A stretch of DNA of 64,000 nt from Kalaharituber pfeilii (lineage: Eukaryota > Ascomycota > Pezizomycetes > Pezizales > Pezizaceae), in contig WHUZ01000007.1 in NCBI GenBank assembly GCA_015179045.1, positions 732,501 through 796,500 of the forward strand, written 5' to 3'. A program made the position numbers and the translations under genes. Shown one piece after another: positions 1 to 14,030 of the stretch. Numbering within the stretch: the stretch's first letter is position 1; every line of letters begins with the position of its first letter. Under the pieces are notes generated by a model, which did no database searches, was not told the origin of the DNA, and saw nothing but the letters and a program-made list of their open reading frames with translations.

Positions 1-3000
1 ACAAAGTGTACCAAACACCTTCTGCTGAAGGCAAGGAACGCCATTATCTACTTACCTTGGTCCTTGCCCATGACGCTCGGGCTCTACCTAATTGCGGATT
101 TATCCAGAGGGAGGCTCGTCTCAAAGACAGCACATCCGCAGAAAATTCGTCTGGGCAAAGCATGACCTACGCAACGAAAGGGCTTGGTAGTTGACATTGT
201 ACGCGCAGTACTTCTAATAATAATACTGCCGTAAGGCGTTGAATTCTCTCCTTAGTTCAATAGTAGGAGGGTGGCTTTGGTTAGGCGGAGGATAAACGTG
301 TTCTTTTCTGGCATTACGCTTCTGTCTCCCTTATTCAGCCGATGATCGTTTGAGATCCCTGGGGATTAACACCTGGCTTGCTGTTTAGGGATATGGTAAA
401 AAACGGTCAGTGTGTGGTGGAAGGAAGGTGCGCTCACTAGATCAGACAGCCAACAATCAAGGCATTACCACCGAATAATATCATTAGCATGGTTAATATG
501 GTGATCAACTGTCTTCGTCTGGATCCCTTGGTATGAGATTGTGACAAATTGTGGAAGCGTGCTTAAACCCATTTGAGCTTTAAGCACACTTTTACCTGAA
601 GGAGCTGACTGTCTGACACACGTTCATATAAACAGATGAACCACCCAGATGATCGAATTGATATTACATCACGTGTCAAGATGATATGAAGACACTAGTA
701 TTGATTGATCATTGCTCTTAGCCTTTATAATTAACTTCAGCAAAATTTAAGTATATAAAGAAGCATTGACTTGTTTCTGTTTTTCTTCGTTTTTCATTTT
801 GTTTTTACCCCTCTCTCATAGACTGCTGAGGTGCTGTCTACCTTGTGCCTTGGCATTGCAGCAGCTACTAACACAATGTGTATGGAAGGAGGTGTTTAGA
901 TATCTACATAATCTTTGATTAACTGTGTCGAAAACCAACTGAGGAATGTTAAACACGTATGGATGATCTTCAGGCCTATCCTTGATGCTCGATTCTCCGA
1001 TCCCTATTCGACCAGTTGGAAGTTTTTACCAGAAGTGAAGAGCGTACGCTCTATTTTGATAGCCATGTGGTCGGTGCGACATTTTACAATGTCTGTGCCG
1101 TAGCACAGCCTGCAGTGTTTCGAGGAAAGTATGCCGCAGTAGAAGCTCCTAGGCTCAAGAAGGAGGGTTCCATACCAAGACCCTCCCTGGCACCTAAATA
1201 CGCACAATAGATGACTTTCGAGTAATACAACTGTTATTTTTCCATGGGAACGCCCAGCGTTTTTTCATCCTTCAACAGGCAAACAGCGGATATAGTATAC
1301 GCAAGGCAGGCACGTGTGTGTTCAGTACCCTAGCTTCATGCTCATACGTTTATGTGATGAGAACAAAAGTTTGCTGTTAATAAAATTTGATTAATTAACG
1401 TTGTTTCGGTCTTTTCGCTTTCCTTGTCTATTGGCAACAGGCTACAAGAGTTACCCTCAACGATTCAAGTTCTCACTCCCAACATACTTCTGCAGCTTCA
1501 GTTCAAGAGTAAAATGGAACGCTTTTACGAGGACTACTTCAGAAAAGTAAGTTTGATACTTTGAATACTTCGAATTTGATGGAATCCGAGCTCACACTCT
1601 AGCCATGATTCATCACCGACGAAGTTCTTTGGTTACAGTTACGCTGCGATATCTATTCTCTGTGCCCAATACTAGGATTTCAAAAATCCCAAGAGCACTT
1701 TTCGGGAGCTAGCGAGCTATATTAAAGCAATTCGAGTTTCCCTAGAACCATTGTTTAACCTGGAATTTCGTAACGTCGCGGCCTAGAGTTATAATCTAAG
1801 TATGTTTTATAAGCCCTAGAATACGGAACCATAGAAAATGTATATTATATCTAATGAAATCAAAGCCTGATAAACAGTAGGAATCAAAAATTCATAACAA
1901 CCATAACGCCCAAAGGCGTGCCGAGCAATGTGCAAAGGCTTCTCAAGAGCATAAAACGGTTTCTTATAATTGCTGCTCTCTTCGAACCAGGGGCGCCGGA
2001 ATAAACACGAACAGCTAGTTCTCTTCTCGTATTCGTTACATGGACCTCTATCCGATCCGGCTTGTGTACTTCGGTATCTCCCATGTTGCACTTTAATTTG
2101 CTGCATACATTTCTATGGATGACCCTTTTGAGTAAGACTTCTTGCGCCAAATCAAAGCGCTTTCAGCAAGAACTACCTCAAGAGTTAACTATATCAGCAG
2201 TACGTTGTTTCCTAAGAAAAGCTTCCATGGCTCAGTTTGTATATATCTGCTGTGAAGGGAAACTTGATACGGGCGAAGTATTATTCATTCACACAAGGTC
2301 CGATCATAGAATGTTCATCTTCGATAGGGCTGTCTTTTGAATAGCTATGTAAGTATATGGCATCATTTTCGACAACAAGTAAGTTCTCTTCAAACCTCCT
2401 AAGGGCCTCAAAGACCTTCTACTGTCAATTCCCACAACAGCGTAAAGGCTCGGGTAAAAGCTTTACATACACCCAATAATATCGATACCTAGTTTCCAAC
2501 ATAGCTGCTTGGTTGCTTCAAAGGCGGGATCCTTACTTGCTGTGACTAAGAATTCGGCCCGGGAATTTTGCATGACCGAGCCTGCACCTACATTTAAACG
2601 GTCGTTCTCCTTACAATTCCTCGATCATTATTACTATCCTCCAACTGGTTGAAGATAGCGTGATGCAGGTCAACTTGAGGGTAATGGCTGTGAGCAAAAT
2701 TTGATATGACCGGAAGGATGGTCAAGCGCCCCTATTACTCTTCCACAAGCAGGAGAAGCTGTACGTTCGCATAGGCGTCGCCTCAGAACGGCTGACCCGC
2801 GTTTTCTCCGTCGGCTAAATGGCGTGAATCGGAGTGGAGGGGGCTTTGGGATGTATCCTGACTCGACACGAAATTCCAGCAACCGTAGAATTAATGCGCT
2901 TAAACCCACGATCATAACAGCAGCCCTTGGCTTTAAGCGGAGAATACTCCAGACTGGAACACACCGGGCGACATTCAAAACTTGTTTGCATATGATACGA

Positions 3001-3243
3001 TTGTGAATCGCCATTTCCACTTTTCGAAAAATAGGCGTTACCAGGCGCGCTTGTTCGCTTAGCATCTGATGCGAGCAGGGGAACCCCTGGAATTGAATCG
3101 TGGTTGCTAACTGGAAACTATGCAATGGGTTTCTCAACGCAGAGAAGAGATCAGATCGCTACGGCTTTGCTTGCCACCTTCCTGATCCATAGAACTCCGA
3201 CAGGCAAGCAGCTTGCTATGGGTGAGTTAATACAGTTTTCCCT

Positions 3244-3283
3244 TTGCTATACCGGATCTGTAAAATCCGGCCCGGTATAGCAA
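3244..3283. repeat. Perfect 12-bp inverted repeat (hairpin)
   Basis: TTGCTATACCGG at 3244-3255 is matched by its exact reverse complement CCGGTATAGCAA at 3272-3283, with a 16-base spacer. An alternative inner stem pairs CCGGAT (3252-3257) with ATCCGG (3265-3270). Variants of the right arm recur just downstream (CTGGTATAGCAAGGTC, CCGGTACAGCGAGGTC, CCGGTAGCAAGG), so the hairpin belongs to a cluster of about five related motifs up to 3370. No function is recognised. Confidence 0.75.
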
Positions 3284-3656
3284 GAGGGTTTTGTATGGGA
3301 GTGGGATGTAGCAGCCTGAGAGCATCTGGTATAGCAAGGTCTCCGGTACAGCGAGGTCCGGTAGCAAGGGAATACTGTATGCTCCAACAAGGCACACCAC
3401 GGTACAGTGTACTATTGCTACCGTAATAACCTGTGCACAAGACCATATCTTATACACGAGACCTGTGCAGGTGAGGGCCCCACTACTAGGATTTTATAGA
3501 CGAATATGGTGTCATTCGCCAGGTATCGTCTTAAAAGGATATTCTCAGCAGAGTCACAGATGAAAATGACTTTGTAGGTGCGTAATGCAGTAACAACTAC
3601 ATATAGTATTGCTGTGAAATATGTACTGCGAATCGCATCAGCTCGTTGATCCCGGA

Positions 3657-3750
3657 TATGGTCTTATTCAAGGAGTATGGTCTTAATCAAGAGTATTCTG
3701 GCAGCAACAGTCATCATCTAGGTTCTTATTCACGAGTATGGTTTTACTCT
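3657..3750. repeat. Imperfect ~20-bp tandem repeat
   Basis: The phrase TATGGTCTTATTCAAGGAG is repeated as TATGGTCTTAATCAAGAG, and two weaker copies follow around 3722-3755 (GGTTCTTATTCACGAG, TATGGTTTTACTC). The copies are imperfect and the unit is about 18-20 bases. Confidence 0.5.
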
Positions 3751-5991
3751 CAAGTTTCTAAGGTATATGCCTTGTCACCGTTACCCTCCAGTGAGGTCAA
3801 TACCTTTCTGTTGATGACAGTTACTCTGAAAATGAACATTACCCATCAGACAGGTTCATATTCATGTTTGGCTAACAAATGCTTCCCACTTGGTTTCATA
3901 TGGTGTTTCAAATTCAGCGTATTCTTCTGCTGGTAGGAACGCCCAGTCAGAAATTGAAGGAAGAAAAATTGGTCTGGTTACAGCTGTTTACTGCGCCGAC
4001 ATGGGTCACATGCATACGTAAGTAATGGGTTTCCCAGCCAACATAGAGCATTCTCCTAGCATATAGTAATACATCATAACCCAAGTACGCATCTCCATGC
4101 ATCGTTATACCCTCAAATTAGCTCATCTGATCACGCATATCACCCCGGCACCTATTCTATCTGGAGATTCAACGATACAATCTGCAGAGCCGTTTAAGCT
4201 AGCGGCCCGATATGTCACTTACGATCTCCGAAGGTGGAAGCCGGTATGGGCGCAAACAGTTCAATATATCACGCATTGCATGCACGGTATGTAAGTGTAT
4301 GTCCCCTAGCCTCAACTCTCGATGTGTCCCTTGTTGGACAGGATCAAAGAGTAGTATCGAGAAATTTCTTCAGAGTGCCCCTATACGGAAGTTCACAAGT
4401 ACGCCATGACAGATTTGCGACTGGGCATCTTCGAGGTCCCTTGCGGCGTTTTAGAATTCTGCACAAATCTCGGAGGTGTAATGTGCAATGAAGTGGTATG
4501 AAACCACAATCCATCAGCCTTACCAAGGATCTCTCTAGATCTCTTCATCGGCAACATATATCCGTTTCTATGCGGGACGCAACATTCACGACCTTTCTTC
4601 GTCCCCTGCCTCAATCCATCCCTGTCCTTCTTCCTGTGCAATTGCACCTGCGCCGTTACACGTCTTCAACATACCTAGTCTAGTGGAAATTGAACGCATC
4701 TCATAGGGTCTTTCGAGTTCACACCTAGTATCAAACAAATGGACGTGTCAGCGTGAATACGGAACCGACCTATACAATATATATTTTTAAGCTTGTAGTA
4801 ATAAGTTAAGTCTGGTAACGTTGAAACTTGGTCGCCAGATGGGATCGAAGTTGTGTGGATTTCGGTAGGGATTGACTAATTGGGAAGGGAGGAGTATTGG
4901 GACATCAACAGCTATTTTGTGCTTTTGCGAAGTTGATCCCTCCAGCTATGTTTCTAATGTATTCAAGGAGAACGGTGGAACAGAATATGATAATTACAAG
5001 TTACAGCTGACAGATATGCCTTTTAGTAAAGCCTACATGTACTAAATGTAGCAAGAGCTGGGATTGGTCTCCTAGCTGGGATGCCTACTTCCTTATTGCT
5101 CATCTTTCTCTTCGATAATAAACGTAAAGAATAAAAACGAGAAAAAAAAAAAGAAAAAAATAACAAAAGGAATTCTGGCAATTTAATAGTTCATACGTTT
5201 TCGTATCTAAGTACGTATCTTGCACAGTGTGGTACGAGGCCAGCTAAAGCGTCCGACTGCAGTGTTGTGTACCATGTACTTACATAGGTGCCTTCAATTG
5301 TGCCAAGCCAGGATACTTTTAATTATACTTGTAAGTATATATGAGGCATGTTCAAAAAGCTGAGGCGTCCAATATTTTTTTCTTTTTTTTTGTGGTTACT
5401 GTTGTAGGCAAGGATCTATGAAAACACGAACCTATTCGAATGTACTCTAGAGTATATTGGAGATCCTTCTGAGGCTCCTTAGCTAATAATGTTAGCACCC
5501 GTAAGAGATCTGTATTGGGATGGTCATATTGTGAATTTGTTCTTGCTTACGCGGGCCTACTCTCTCCCAGTATTACCCTGAAAGCAATTAAGAAAGAAAA
5601 AACAAAATAATAATAATAATAATAATACTTTTCGTTCCCTTCGCATTCCGATATTCTACGGTCATAAAATCAAACCAAGAAGGCATTATATTGTTGCCTC
5701 TTCCTTCTCTGCTCTCATATCTGGCAGGTGACAGAACACTTCTCCTCCTTCTCTTCCTCCTCCTACCCATAGCCAAATCCCTTAGATGCTTTGGTCTTTG
5801 AATTAAAGGAGTAATTAATTTTTATTTCTATTGTGATCAGCTGTCGCATGCACCGCATCAAAAATGTGCTATCTATAGTAGCAATTAAGACTCAGATGCG
5901 AGAACTCAATCATAGATAGTATCGGAACACCTGCCTATATAGTGCGGCTAATGTGATGAACGAACCTAACAGCCCAAATCCTATATTACTG

Positions 5992-6095
5992 TTTATTTTA
6001 TTTTTATTTTTATTTTTACTTTTATTTTTATTTTTCTCTATTTTTATTTTTATTTTTTTTTTTAATTATTTATTATTTATTTATTTTTTTTGTTT
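5992..6095. repeat. T-rich (TTTTTA)n low-complexity tract
   Basis: This is a run of TTTTA and TTTTTA units with few interruptions, ending in mixed TTTATT. It is simple sequence only and codes for nothing. Confidence 0.85.
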
Positions 6096-6198
6096 TTCAC
6101 ATAATTAGTCAAATGAAGTCTCGTAAACCAGAGCCAACGGCTCTCTATTACGTGCAAGTATGTTCACTTCCCATAAAACAAACAAACAAGCAAACAAA

Positions 6199-6300
<102 letters not shown>

Positions 6301-9300
6301 AAAAAAGAAAAGAAAAACATGCAACAGGAAACTATCAGACATCTCAAGAGGATTAAATACCCATGTCTCCGGGCGGGTCCAAGAAATATGCTGTAAAGTA
6401 CATGTATATGTATATATACATATAGACCTGCTATAAGCAGATGCACGAGCACAACGTCTATTTATTTACTGAACAGTACTCAATAGAAACCACGTATATA
6501 TATGCTTTGTGTACTAACCAACCGCAAGCCCACGTGAAAAAATATGTATATCCCTACCCCCACTCACTGCCGTGTTTGTTCCAGAGCCTGCACATGATTA
6601 GCGGGACGGCGTGGGTAGACAAATGGGGAAGTCATGTGCAGTGGCACGTCGTCGTAGGTAATGTATGTGGGTAAAATCCATGTGAATGAATCGAGAATAC
6701 CAATGATGGCTTCTTTAAGCGAGCGTGGTGGGTGATCGTATATTTCCTTATCTACCCAGCTTATAGGTAACTTCGATGCCTAGTACTATATAGTCTCCCC
6801 AATATACCTATCTCCCATTACGATCCATGAACCCCCGTCCCCGGAATGGAGAAGTGGCAGGAAAAGGCATCTCAGGCGAAAGAGGAAAGAAATGCTAGGT
6901 GCCATCCCAGCTGCAAATAGCAATTGATGCTGAAATTGGAAGGGAAGCAGGGAAATATAGCTGTTATATATGTATATTACGCTTGAAAAAAATTTTCCGA
7001 GGGCTATAGTAATATGCATATAATAAATATATATTTAGGTCTTATGCGTTTAGCTAACAATCAAGAAGTTAGTATTTCAATATACATGCTCTATATCACC
7101 GATAGAGTACCGCAGGCATTCCCACGAGCATAGGGTAATTTATCCAATGTTGCAATTGGCAGTTCCTACGGCATGAGGCAAGATAATATTGAATTTCCAT
7201 ACGACATAAGGTGCCTCTCCTCAGTGACATATACCTCTCACAATGTTAAATCAATAAAAATTTCAAAGAAGACAAGCTGAGAGGCTGAAAACGAAGAGAT
7301 TAAGCACGATTGTGAGGATGTGAATACCGCGAATTATTATAAACCATGACCATGGCCTATGACCTAGCCCACAGGTGTAAGATCCTTTGGTGTCCAACCT
7401 CCTTCGAGGTTTCCATTTTCAAGTTCTCAGTTGATGTATATAGCTTGTGTAGATGCTATGGGAGTAGAATATATGTGTAACACCGTGACTAAAGGATTTC
7501 TGTTACAGTCAACAAAGCCAATTGACAAGGTAACAATGAAGGACAATGGTTACTGTATGGTCTGTGATTACCGCCATAAGTATTGTATCAGCAAATTTTG
7601 CAATCAAGCTTCAGATGTCATGCCTTTGAGCACAGCATATGCAGCTGTATTGTAAAGTGTGTATTTTGGTGATGAGTACCAAACTCATTATGTAGCTCAT
7701 ATATATCTAGATCTTCTCATAAGGCAGCTGCATATGCTTACTTGAGTATATCTCCATATAGTATGCTTATCATGTACAGTTGCTTAGTGGATCAATAAAT
7801 GGGTATTTGTTACAGGCATTTAATGATGCAGGTGGGGCTGCTATGGCTGTGCGAGAAAAGCCTACCAGATCAGAGCTGGATATTGTTACTGACTGGCTCG
7901 CTGTGAGATCCTGCTTGTATTTCATACAATTTTGCACCCAAAGTCAGGTACAGACCTCTCGCACTGCCTTTAACTTGGCCCTTACCTGCATCACTAAATG
8001 CCAGTAACGAGTATATGAAATGAAGCGGCATAGTTGAGCTCCTAGTCAATATAAACCTCTATGAATTCATTATATATTACTTCAAATTTATACTACACAT
8101 CACTAAACAATTGCTACCCATGCAGTCCTGTCGGTAGTTATGCGCTATGTCAAAGTAAACGGTTGTGGGGGTGTGGAGAAGAGAAACTGCTTTTTTCGCG
8201 CCAAGAACTTGCCCTCATTAGAAACCAGGGTTTTGCCTTCTTATCAGCCATGCATGGCCACAAGAGATTCACAGTCTACCACACAAGCACAATTCACGAA
8301 ACTTCACTCTTTCCACTGGTTAAATAGGTGAGTCAATAGACAAAGCTTGTTAAATGTTAACACATTCACACGTCAAGTGAGGCGGCAAGAAATGTGCCCC
8401 GTATGTTCTACTACACCATGTTAGATCGAGCCTAATAAGGCAATCTATGTTCTCAAATCGAAGGGGGGCGATATTTAATTTTAGAAATGCACTGACACAT
8501 TTGAGCACTCTTTAATTGTCTCTTTCATAGTCGCAATACTTTCAAGAAGGACTGTGCATTCTAGTAATGGTCGAGGTGTTGACTGCTTGTCCCACGGGTA
8601 GATCACTCACCGGACTTTCCATGCCTTGCAAACCAAAGAACATTGTTTGGTCCTAATTTTGCAGGGATTTTCGGCGACGCCGAAGTCCCTGGTTGAACGT
8701 TGCATCAAGAATCCATAGAAACCAAGCCTAATAAAGATGAACAATCCACGTGGGCAGCCGAAAAAAAACGTTCCCGGCTTCGCAAGCGAGGAATTGGTGC
8801 AGGACAAAACGTTCGAGAGATTATGATAGTGGCTTGGCGGGAAGAAAGGCGCTAAGACTTATTCCGCCGGAACTATAACCGTCATGGCTATAGTGAAATG
8901 AAAAGATATAGTCCATAATGGTAACTTCACCAGAGACGGGCGTATCCATAAAGTATATTGATAGATACTAATACTTCGGATGCCTCATAACGATGTAAGT
9001 ATTAAGTATTGTGTAGTCTCAAGGCTAGGAATTGTGGTGATGCCAACGGCATCAGTACGGTTATCCACCCCCCCTCCCCAAACTCGTCTACAGCTACGCA
9101 CATCACTCAAATATGATTCTCGCATCAATTCTCCTTAAAGAGGCTGTTGATCGAAAACATGTGATTAGTTCAATGAAGCTTCCATCTGATTTTAAGAATC
9201 TTGGTTAACAACCTATGTCAAGTGCTATTAATTGCAATTCTAGCATTCTACTACACAGACTTGATTTTATCTCGTGCTTAGTTCTGTTAATGATGGCCTC

Positions 9301-10200
9301 ATATTCCAGCTAGGTTATCAATGTAGATGGACAATCAGAAAGGATGCCGATAAGTTGAATACAGTGGAAGACCGAACATATCAACCACCCCGCTGAAGTG
9401 CCGGGAATGTTGTTTTGTTTTTAAACTTTGGAAACTGCAGCTGAGTCGACAAAACAGTTTGAGGCGGCCGTGGGTGATTTCTTCGTATTCTACAGTTCCG
9501 TTTAAGAGTTGAGGGTAATTGGATTGGCAATAATTGCATGTACAAATGTACAAGACACCGCAGAAAAGACAAGCCTTTGCAGTAGGCCTCAGCCTTCGGG
9601 ATGGGATGTGTTCTCAAGCTGCCCTTTAGAGGGAAGGTGCAGAGACTACTAAAGTTGGAAAGGACTTGGTAACTCGCCCTTTGTCATGACAAACCAAAAC
9701 TAAGGTCTGACATCTCACTTGATCTCGCTCAAAATCTCAGGTCAGTCTCTCTCGTCTGACGAAGCCATGATGTGACCCGGCCTTCTGGTGTGTATAGTCT
9801 TGATAACTGGAGCCTTTCTTGCAGTGCCATTATTAGTTCCTCCATTTTCTCTAGGTAAATTGCATTTCATCGTATGATCAAAATCTGCGCACGAGAACAT
9901 GGAGGATCTTTAGTGTTGAAGAGCCAGCCAGCCAGTAAATATATTACTCGGCCTCTATTCAATATACAAGATCAGCATTACTTACGGTAACCTCAGGCTT
10001 CAAGAGTAGATAGACAAGTGACGAGGTTGCGTGTTCAACCCTACCACCCACATGACGACGCTACTTTAGCTGATTGTGTTGATTCTTCAGTCGGTTTTGC
10101 TTTTTTTTAAAACGGAAGCTCAATTTCAAGGTGACCAGGTGCCCCACCATGTTCAGAAATGGAAATGCTAGTTTTAACTTCCAAATATAAAACTTGTAAG

Positions 10201-10948
10201 GCCCTGTTTGGTTGCAATAGGTCGTATCAGAGAGTTTAGACCTAGCATCAGTATGAATGGCCAAGGCGGGATACGACGTAAGAGGTACAAAATTGGAACT
10301 GGGGAAGTGTTTGTTTGCTACAATTTGACTACGTACCTACAGATATGCAGTGCAAAAAAAGAAAAAAAAAAATTGAATCCCGCAGCCACCAATGTCAAAC
10401 TTGTCAATTACAGCTATTGCGTTTCAAGTCTCAAGCTACTACTGCTATCACTATCACTGTCTATGTTTTCTGCTATAGCACTCAATTAGCCTACTCAAAA
10501 TATCTGAACTACAAGCAAAGTGGACCTTCCAAAAAATGCCGCAAGTTTGCTGAAAAATAGACCTCCGGTAAGTACACATTTCCTTGCAATGCTCATGTCT
10601 GCATAGGAGTTTTGATGTACAATAACAGCAGTACGGAGTTACTCTGTGTTCTATTCCAATTGTCAATAATAGATCCAGAGTGAGAATATCGTGAGGGTTG
10701 AGTTCTGCCATAATAGTGGTGCAATGCAATGTCAATGTCATGATGCGATGCAATAATGAGATGCAGTTTGCTGTAGCAAGTGAAATGATACATGGCTATA
10801 CTCACCTCTGTTGGAAAGCTCCAATTTTTGCGGGCAGGAACTCACGGTTTAGTTTCGTGTGAAATGACCCTAGCGAAACGTTAGAAATCGTTTGGTTGCC
10901 ATAGTTTCCACTTGAATTCTCGGCTATAGGTGGTCACCAAAACAGGGC
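10201..10948. mobile_element. Possible non-autonomous hAT-like element
   Basis: The left end begins GCCCTGTTTGGTTGCAATAG (10201-10220) and the right end finishes CCAAAACAGGGC (10937-10948). These form imperfect terminal inverted repeats of about 12 bases. GTAAG directly flanks both sides (10196-10200 and 10949-10953) as a possible short target-site duplication, although hAT elements normally make 8 bp. A subterminal direct copy, GTTTGGTTGCCATAG, lies at about 10890-10904. No transposase frame is present inside, so the element would depend on a partner in trans. The assignment rests on end structure alone. Confidence 0.4.
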
Positions 10949-11442
10949 GTAAGCAACTGGAATTCCTTATTCTGAGATCTTATCATTCGTATACGAGTAG
11001 TGGCAATGGCAACGGGAAGGCTGCCGGTTAATCACACAAATCAACACCCCCATGAGGCAACATCCTTAGCAGATAGGTACCAGTTATCATGAGGTGGTTT
11101 AGCTGATTTGGTGAGTCTCCAGCATGCAACTTCCATTCTCTGTTATGGTATAGTGAATGCATAGAGCATGGCGAGAGGCAAGTAAATGTGGGCTGACAGG
11201 ACCACTGCAGGTAGTGGTCCGACTCTGACACATCTGTGTACACGGTACTTAGGGAGCATAATGACCAGTTGCCATAGGAGGGGCACTAAGGGTCCATCGC
11301 GATGCAACCTTCCACCTTGCAATCCCTGCTTGATGAAATCCAGCTACAACACCGAGAAATACTTTGAGCAAGATGCTGTGTTCCGGCTACAAATAACAGA
11401 TGGTGGCTGAGCCTTGGTAAATTGCCGCCCAATGCATCGTGA

Positions 11443-11490
11443 CGGATCGAGTCTGTGCAAATACCGGGCAGTGTAACCACTGAGCTGGAA
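11443..11490 (-). other. tRNA-like A-box/B-box remnant (possible SINE head)
   Basis: On the minus strand, GGTTCCAGCTCAGTGGTTA resembles a tRNA 5' half with D-arm and pol III A box. ACTCGATCC about 25-30 bases later resembles a B box. The space between them is too short for a full anticodon arm and variable loop, and no paired acceptor stem is visible. It is therefore not a functional tRNA gene. A decayed tRNA or tRNA-derived SINE head is possible. Confidence 0.25.
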
Positions 11491-13309
11491 CCTACCGACG
11501 GACGTGGCATTTCCAGCGAGGTGAAATCTGCTGCTGCAAGAGGCAATACCTAGCAGCTACGAAAATATCCTCCTTTTTGCTACTCTTACTCAAGAATCCT
11601 CCTACATTGGCTCATGCATTGACCAGTCCACTTCCCTTTGCTTTGAGTATTCCATAGCTAATCATGTACGGACACAGCTACACTCAAGGAGGCTGTCGTA
11701 TATCCGAGGGGTCGAGTTTGAATGCGCGCAGTCACTTGATTTGAGCAGATGCCACCAAGGCATTCCAGGACCTCCCTCCTTTGTTTTCTGGATTACTCAC
11801 TTTTACAAGTTCATGCCAGATGGTCGCTCAGTTGGGGGGCTAGTTTAATTTGGATTACATCGTTTGTGCAAGGCGTGAAGCCAAAAGCATCATACTAGCA
11901 AAAAGCTAGTGGGAAAAGGCCCGAATCACAAGCTGCAACTGAATATGAATTGGGCTAAGTGGCTTTTTGCTGCAAACCTGATATTTGGGACAGCCAAGAA
12001 AACGCATCAAGCCTGACCGTTTGTGGAGAAGTGAAGCGAAACCATGTTCGCTTACCCTAGTGCTTTTCTCAAGATCGCCTATTATTGATACATACAGTAC
12101 TCTACATCTCATCGCCCCAGTTTGTGGCCCGGGTAGCCGTTGCACATTGCCCTCCACCAATTCAGCCACGAGCAATAGACGAAGCGAGCCCTGCCAAGTG
12201 TACAGAGCTACGTTTTTTTACCGGTAAGCAGACAGTTTTTTCCAACGTTTTAATAACAGAGTACTCGAAGTATTTAATTCCCATTTCTAGCTCGCGGGGT
12301 CGCATGAGACTAGTTCGGGGTCAGTCCAGAACCGCAAAATGCTTCTTTCCCGCAATTTATGAAGAAGGGTACATAATTCTGACGCCTTACGATTGCCTGG
12401 CGCCGCCTGGTTTTGCAACAAAGATATTTATTAGCTGGTCTTCATGAAGTAGTGATTTTTATGATGTGATACGATAGGAATACCAGTCAGGCTTAGCGTT
12501 ATGTTCGGTCTAGTTCTTGATGACTATGACCAAGGGAATGAACATTTCAATGGTATCGCACGCAGTGATTGTATGCAGTTCTGAGAGCGCGGGATACTAC
12601 CATAACTTGCGTCGGCCCAGTTAAACTTTTATTAAGTATTTTTGCTGGTTACGAGACTAGTATTTTTGCATCGTATAAGGATGCCTTCGAACTCGATAGT
12701 CGCCGACAAGCACACTAATGGGCGCAGGACAGGTTGGGGCAGGATTAGTTTGCACCAAAGTGTCATAATCAAATGTTCAATAATTCCATACTATACTCGC
12801 TTCACAAATGGTTTTGGCAAACTGTGCAGCAAACCGCGAACCGTGAAAGGATCGTGCTCGTTCACCAGTACGATTCCATACTTACACCCTCCCAGGTCGG
12901 TGATCGCCTTTTGACTTTCGTGCTTCTATTTTCTTTTTTTGTCACCTCCCATGACTGTCATGATGCTTATTGGTGATGTTTGACAATTGTCAACTAAGCA
13001 TCGGAAAGGTGGCGGACCCAAAGCAGGATAAGGGCATTCCTTTGCCGTAAAAACAATAATAAAGGCTTAGCAATAGCCCAATTAGGGCGCATCTGGATCA
13101 CCAACGGAGTTTTACTTATTCGTTCACCTGGCTTGAATCGGTTTTCCTGATTCGTAACTATTCCCCATGGGGGGGGGGTCCAGATGGAACTTTCCATAGG
13201 TATTCTACATTTCGATGAACCTGGAGAGATAGGTGAGAGAGAAGGAACTCGGGGGTATGTTTTCCAATCGCTTCTGTGTTTACTAATTCTTCAAGCACGT
13301 TACGCACTA

Positions 13310-14030
13310 TGATGGAGGCTTGCAGGCCGATAAACCTATATTATCATGCCTCTGGGAGCGGGACTGCTGGGGGTGGGGCGATGGCTTGCTCTGGGCAGAC
13401 TGGGGAGAGGCTAGCTAGCAGCCACCTGGCTGCCCGACCCGTGAGCCAATGGGAAAATAGGAGGCCAGTTCTGGTCGCGATACAGCGGTCGGCTCTGGGG
13501 CACACGACTGCCGACTGGTGGAGATATCCAGTGCAGCTCCAGCAGGCCCCTCGGTTTGCTGAGGCACTTACATACTACAAGTACAGTATGTACTGGGGGG
13601 GGGCAGCACTCCGTTCGGGGTTCTGCAGCGGCCACGCCCGGACCATAGCATTGCTCCGCGGCTGCGTTACTGGCCAGGCTGTGCCGGTGGAGCGCTGTCC
13701 AGGGGTAGCGCAGCAAACGCTGCTGCTGCTGCTGCGTGCAGCGGCGTCCTTCAGCAGCTTCGGCTGCCCACTGCTCGCACGCACACCTCTGGCCGCCCCC
13801 AACAGCCCCGAGTCTCATCACCTCGCTCAACGCCCCTCTCGCTGGCTCTGCCCCCTGCGCAAATCATCCATTGCTCTGGGACCGTAAGATAGGTACTATC
13901 ACAGCACCCTGACACCCACACCAGTCGCCCCTCCCCTTGCTTGCAACCCCAAGCAAAATCCGCGACGCCCCGTTGCTTCGCTGCATATAAGCTTGGACTC
14001 ACCCGCTCCTTTGTGGGTGGGATCTCTGGT
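13310..14030. promoter_or_regulatory. GC-rich island upstream of flbD-like gene
   Basis: The sequence turns abruptly GC-rich compared with its surroundings. It carries a CTG run (13720-13736), a G-rich stretch and a GTAC-containing cluster (ACTACAAGTACAGTATGTACTGG near 13573). The island ends about 950 bases before the flbD-like start codon and probably holds its promoter and the beginning of a long 5' leader. Open frames on both strands here are a by-product of high GC. Confidence 0.45.

Noticed and set aside
2670..3137. 155-codon minus-strand frame
   Set aside because: No recognisable family, no consistent codon pattern and no neighbouring exon; the length is possible by chance in 13 kb of non-coding DNA.
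13276..13887. 203-codon plus-strand frame and its antisense partners
   Set aside because: High GC suppresses stop codons on both strands. Composition is mixed, with no motif, and the position fits the promoter/leader island of the flbD-like gene.
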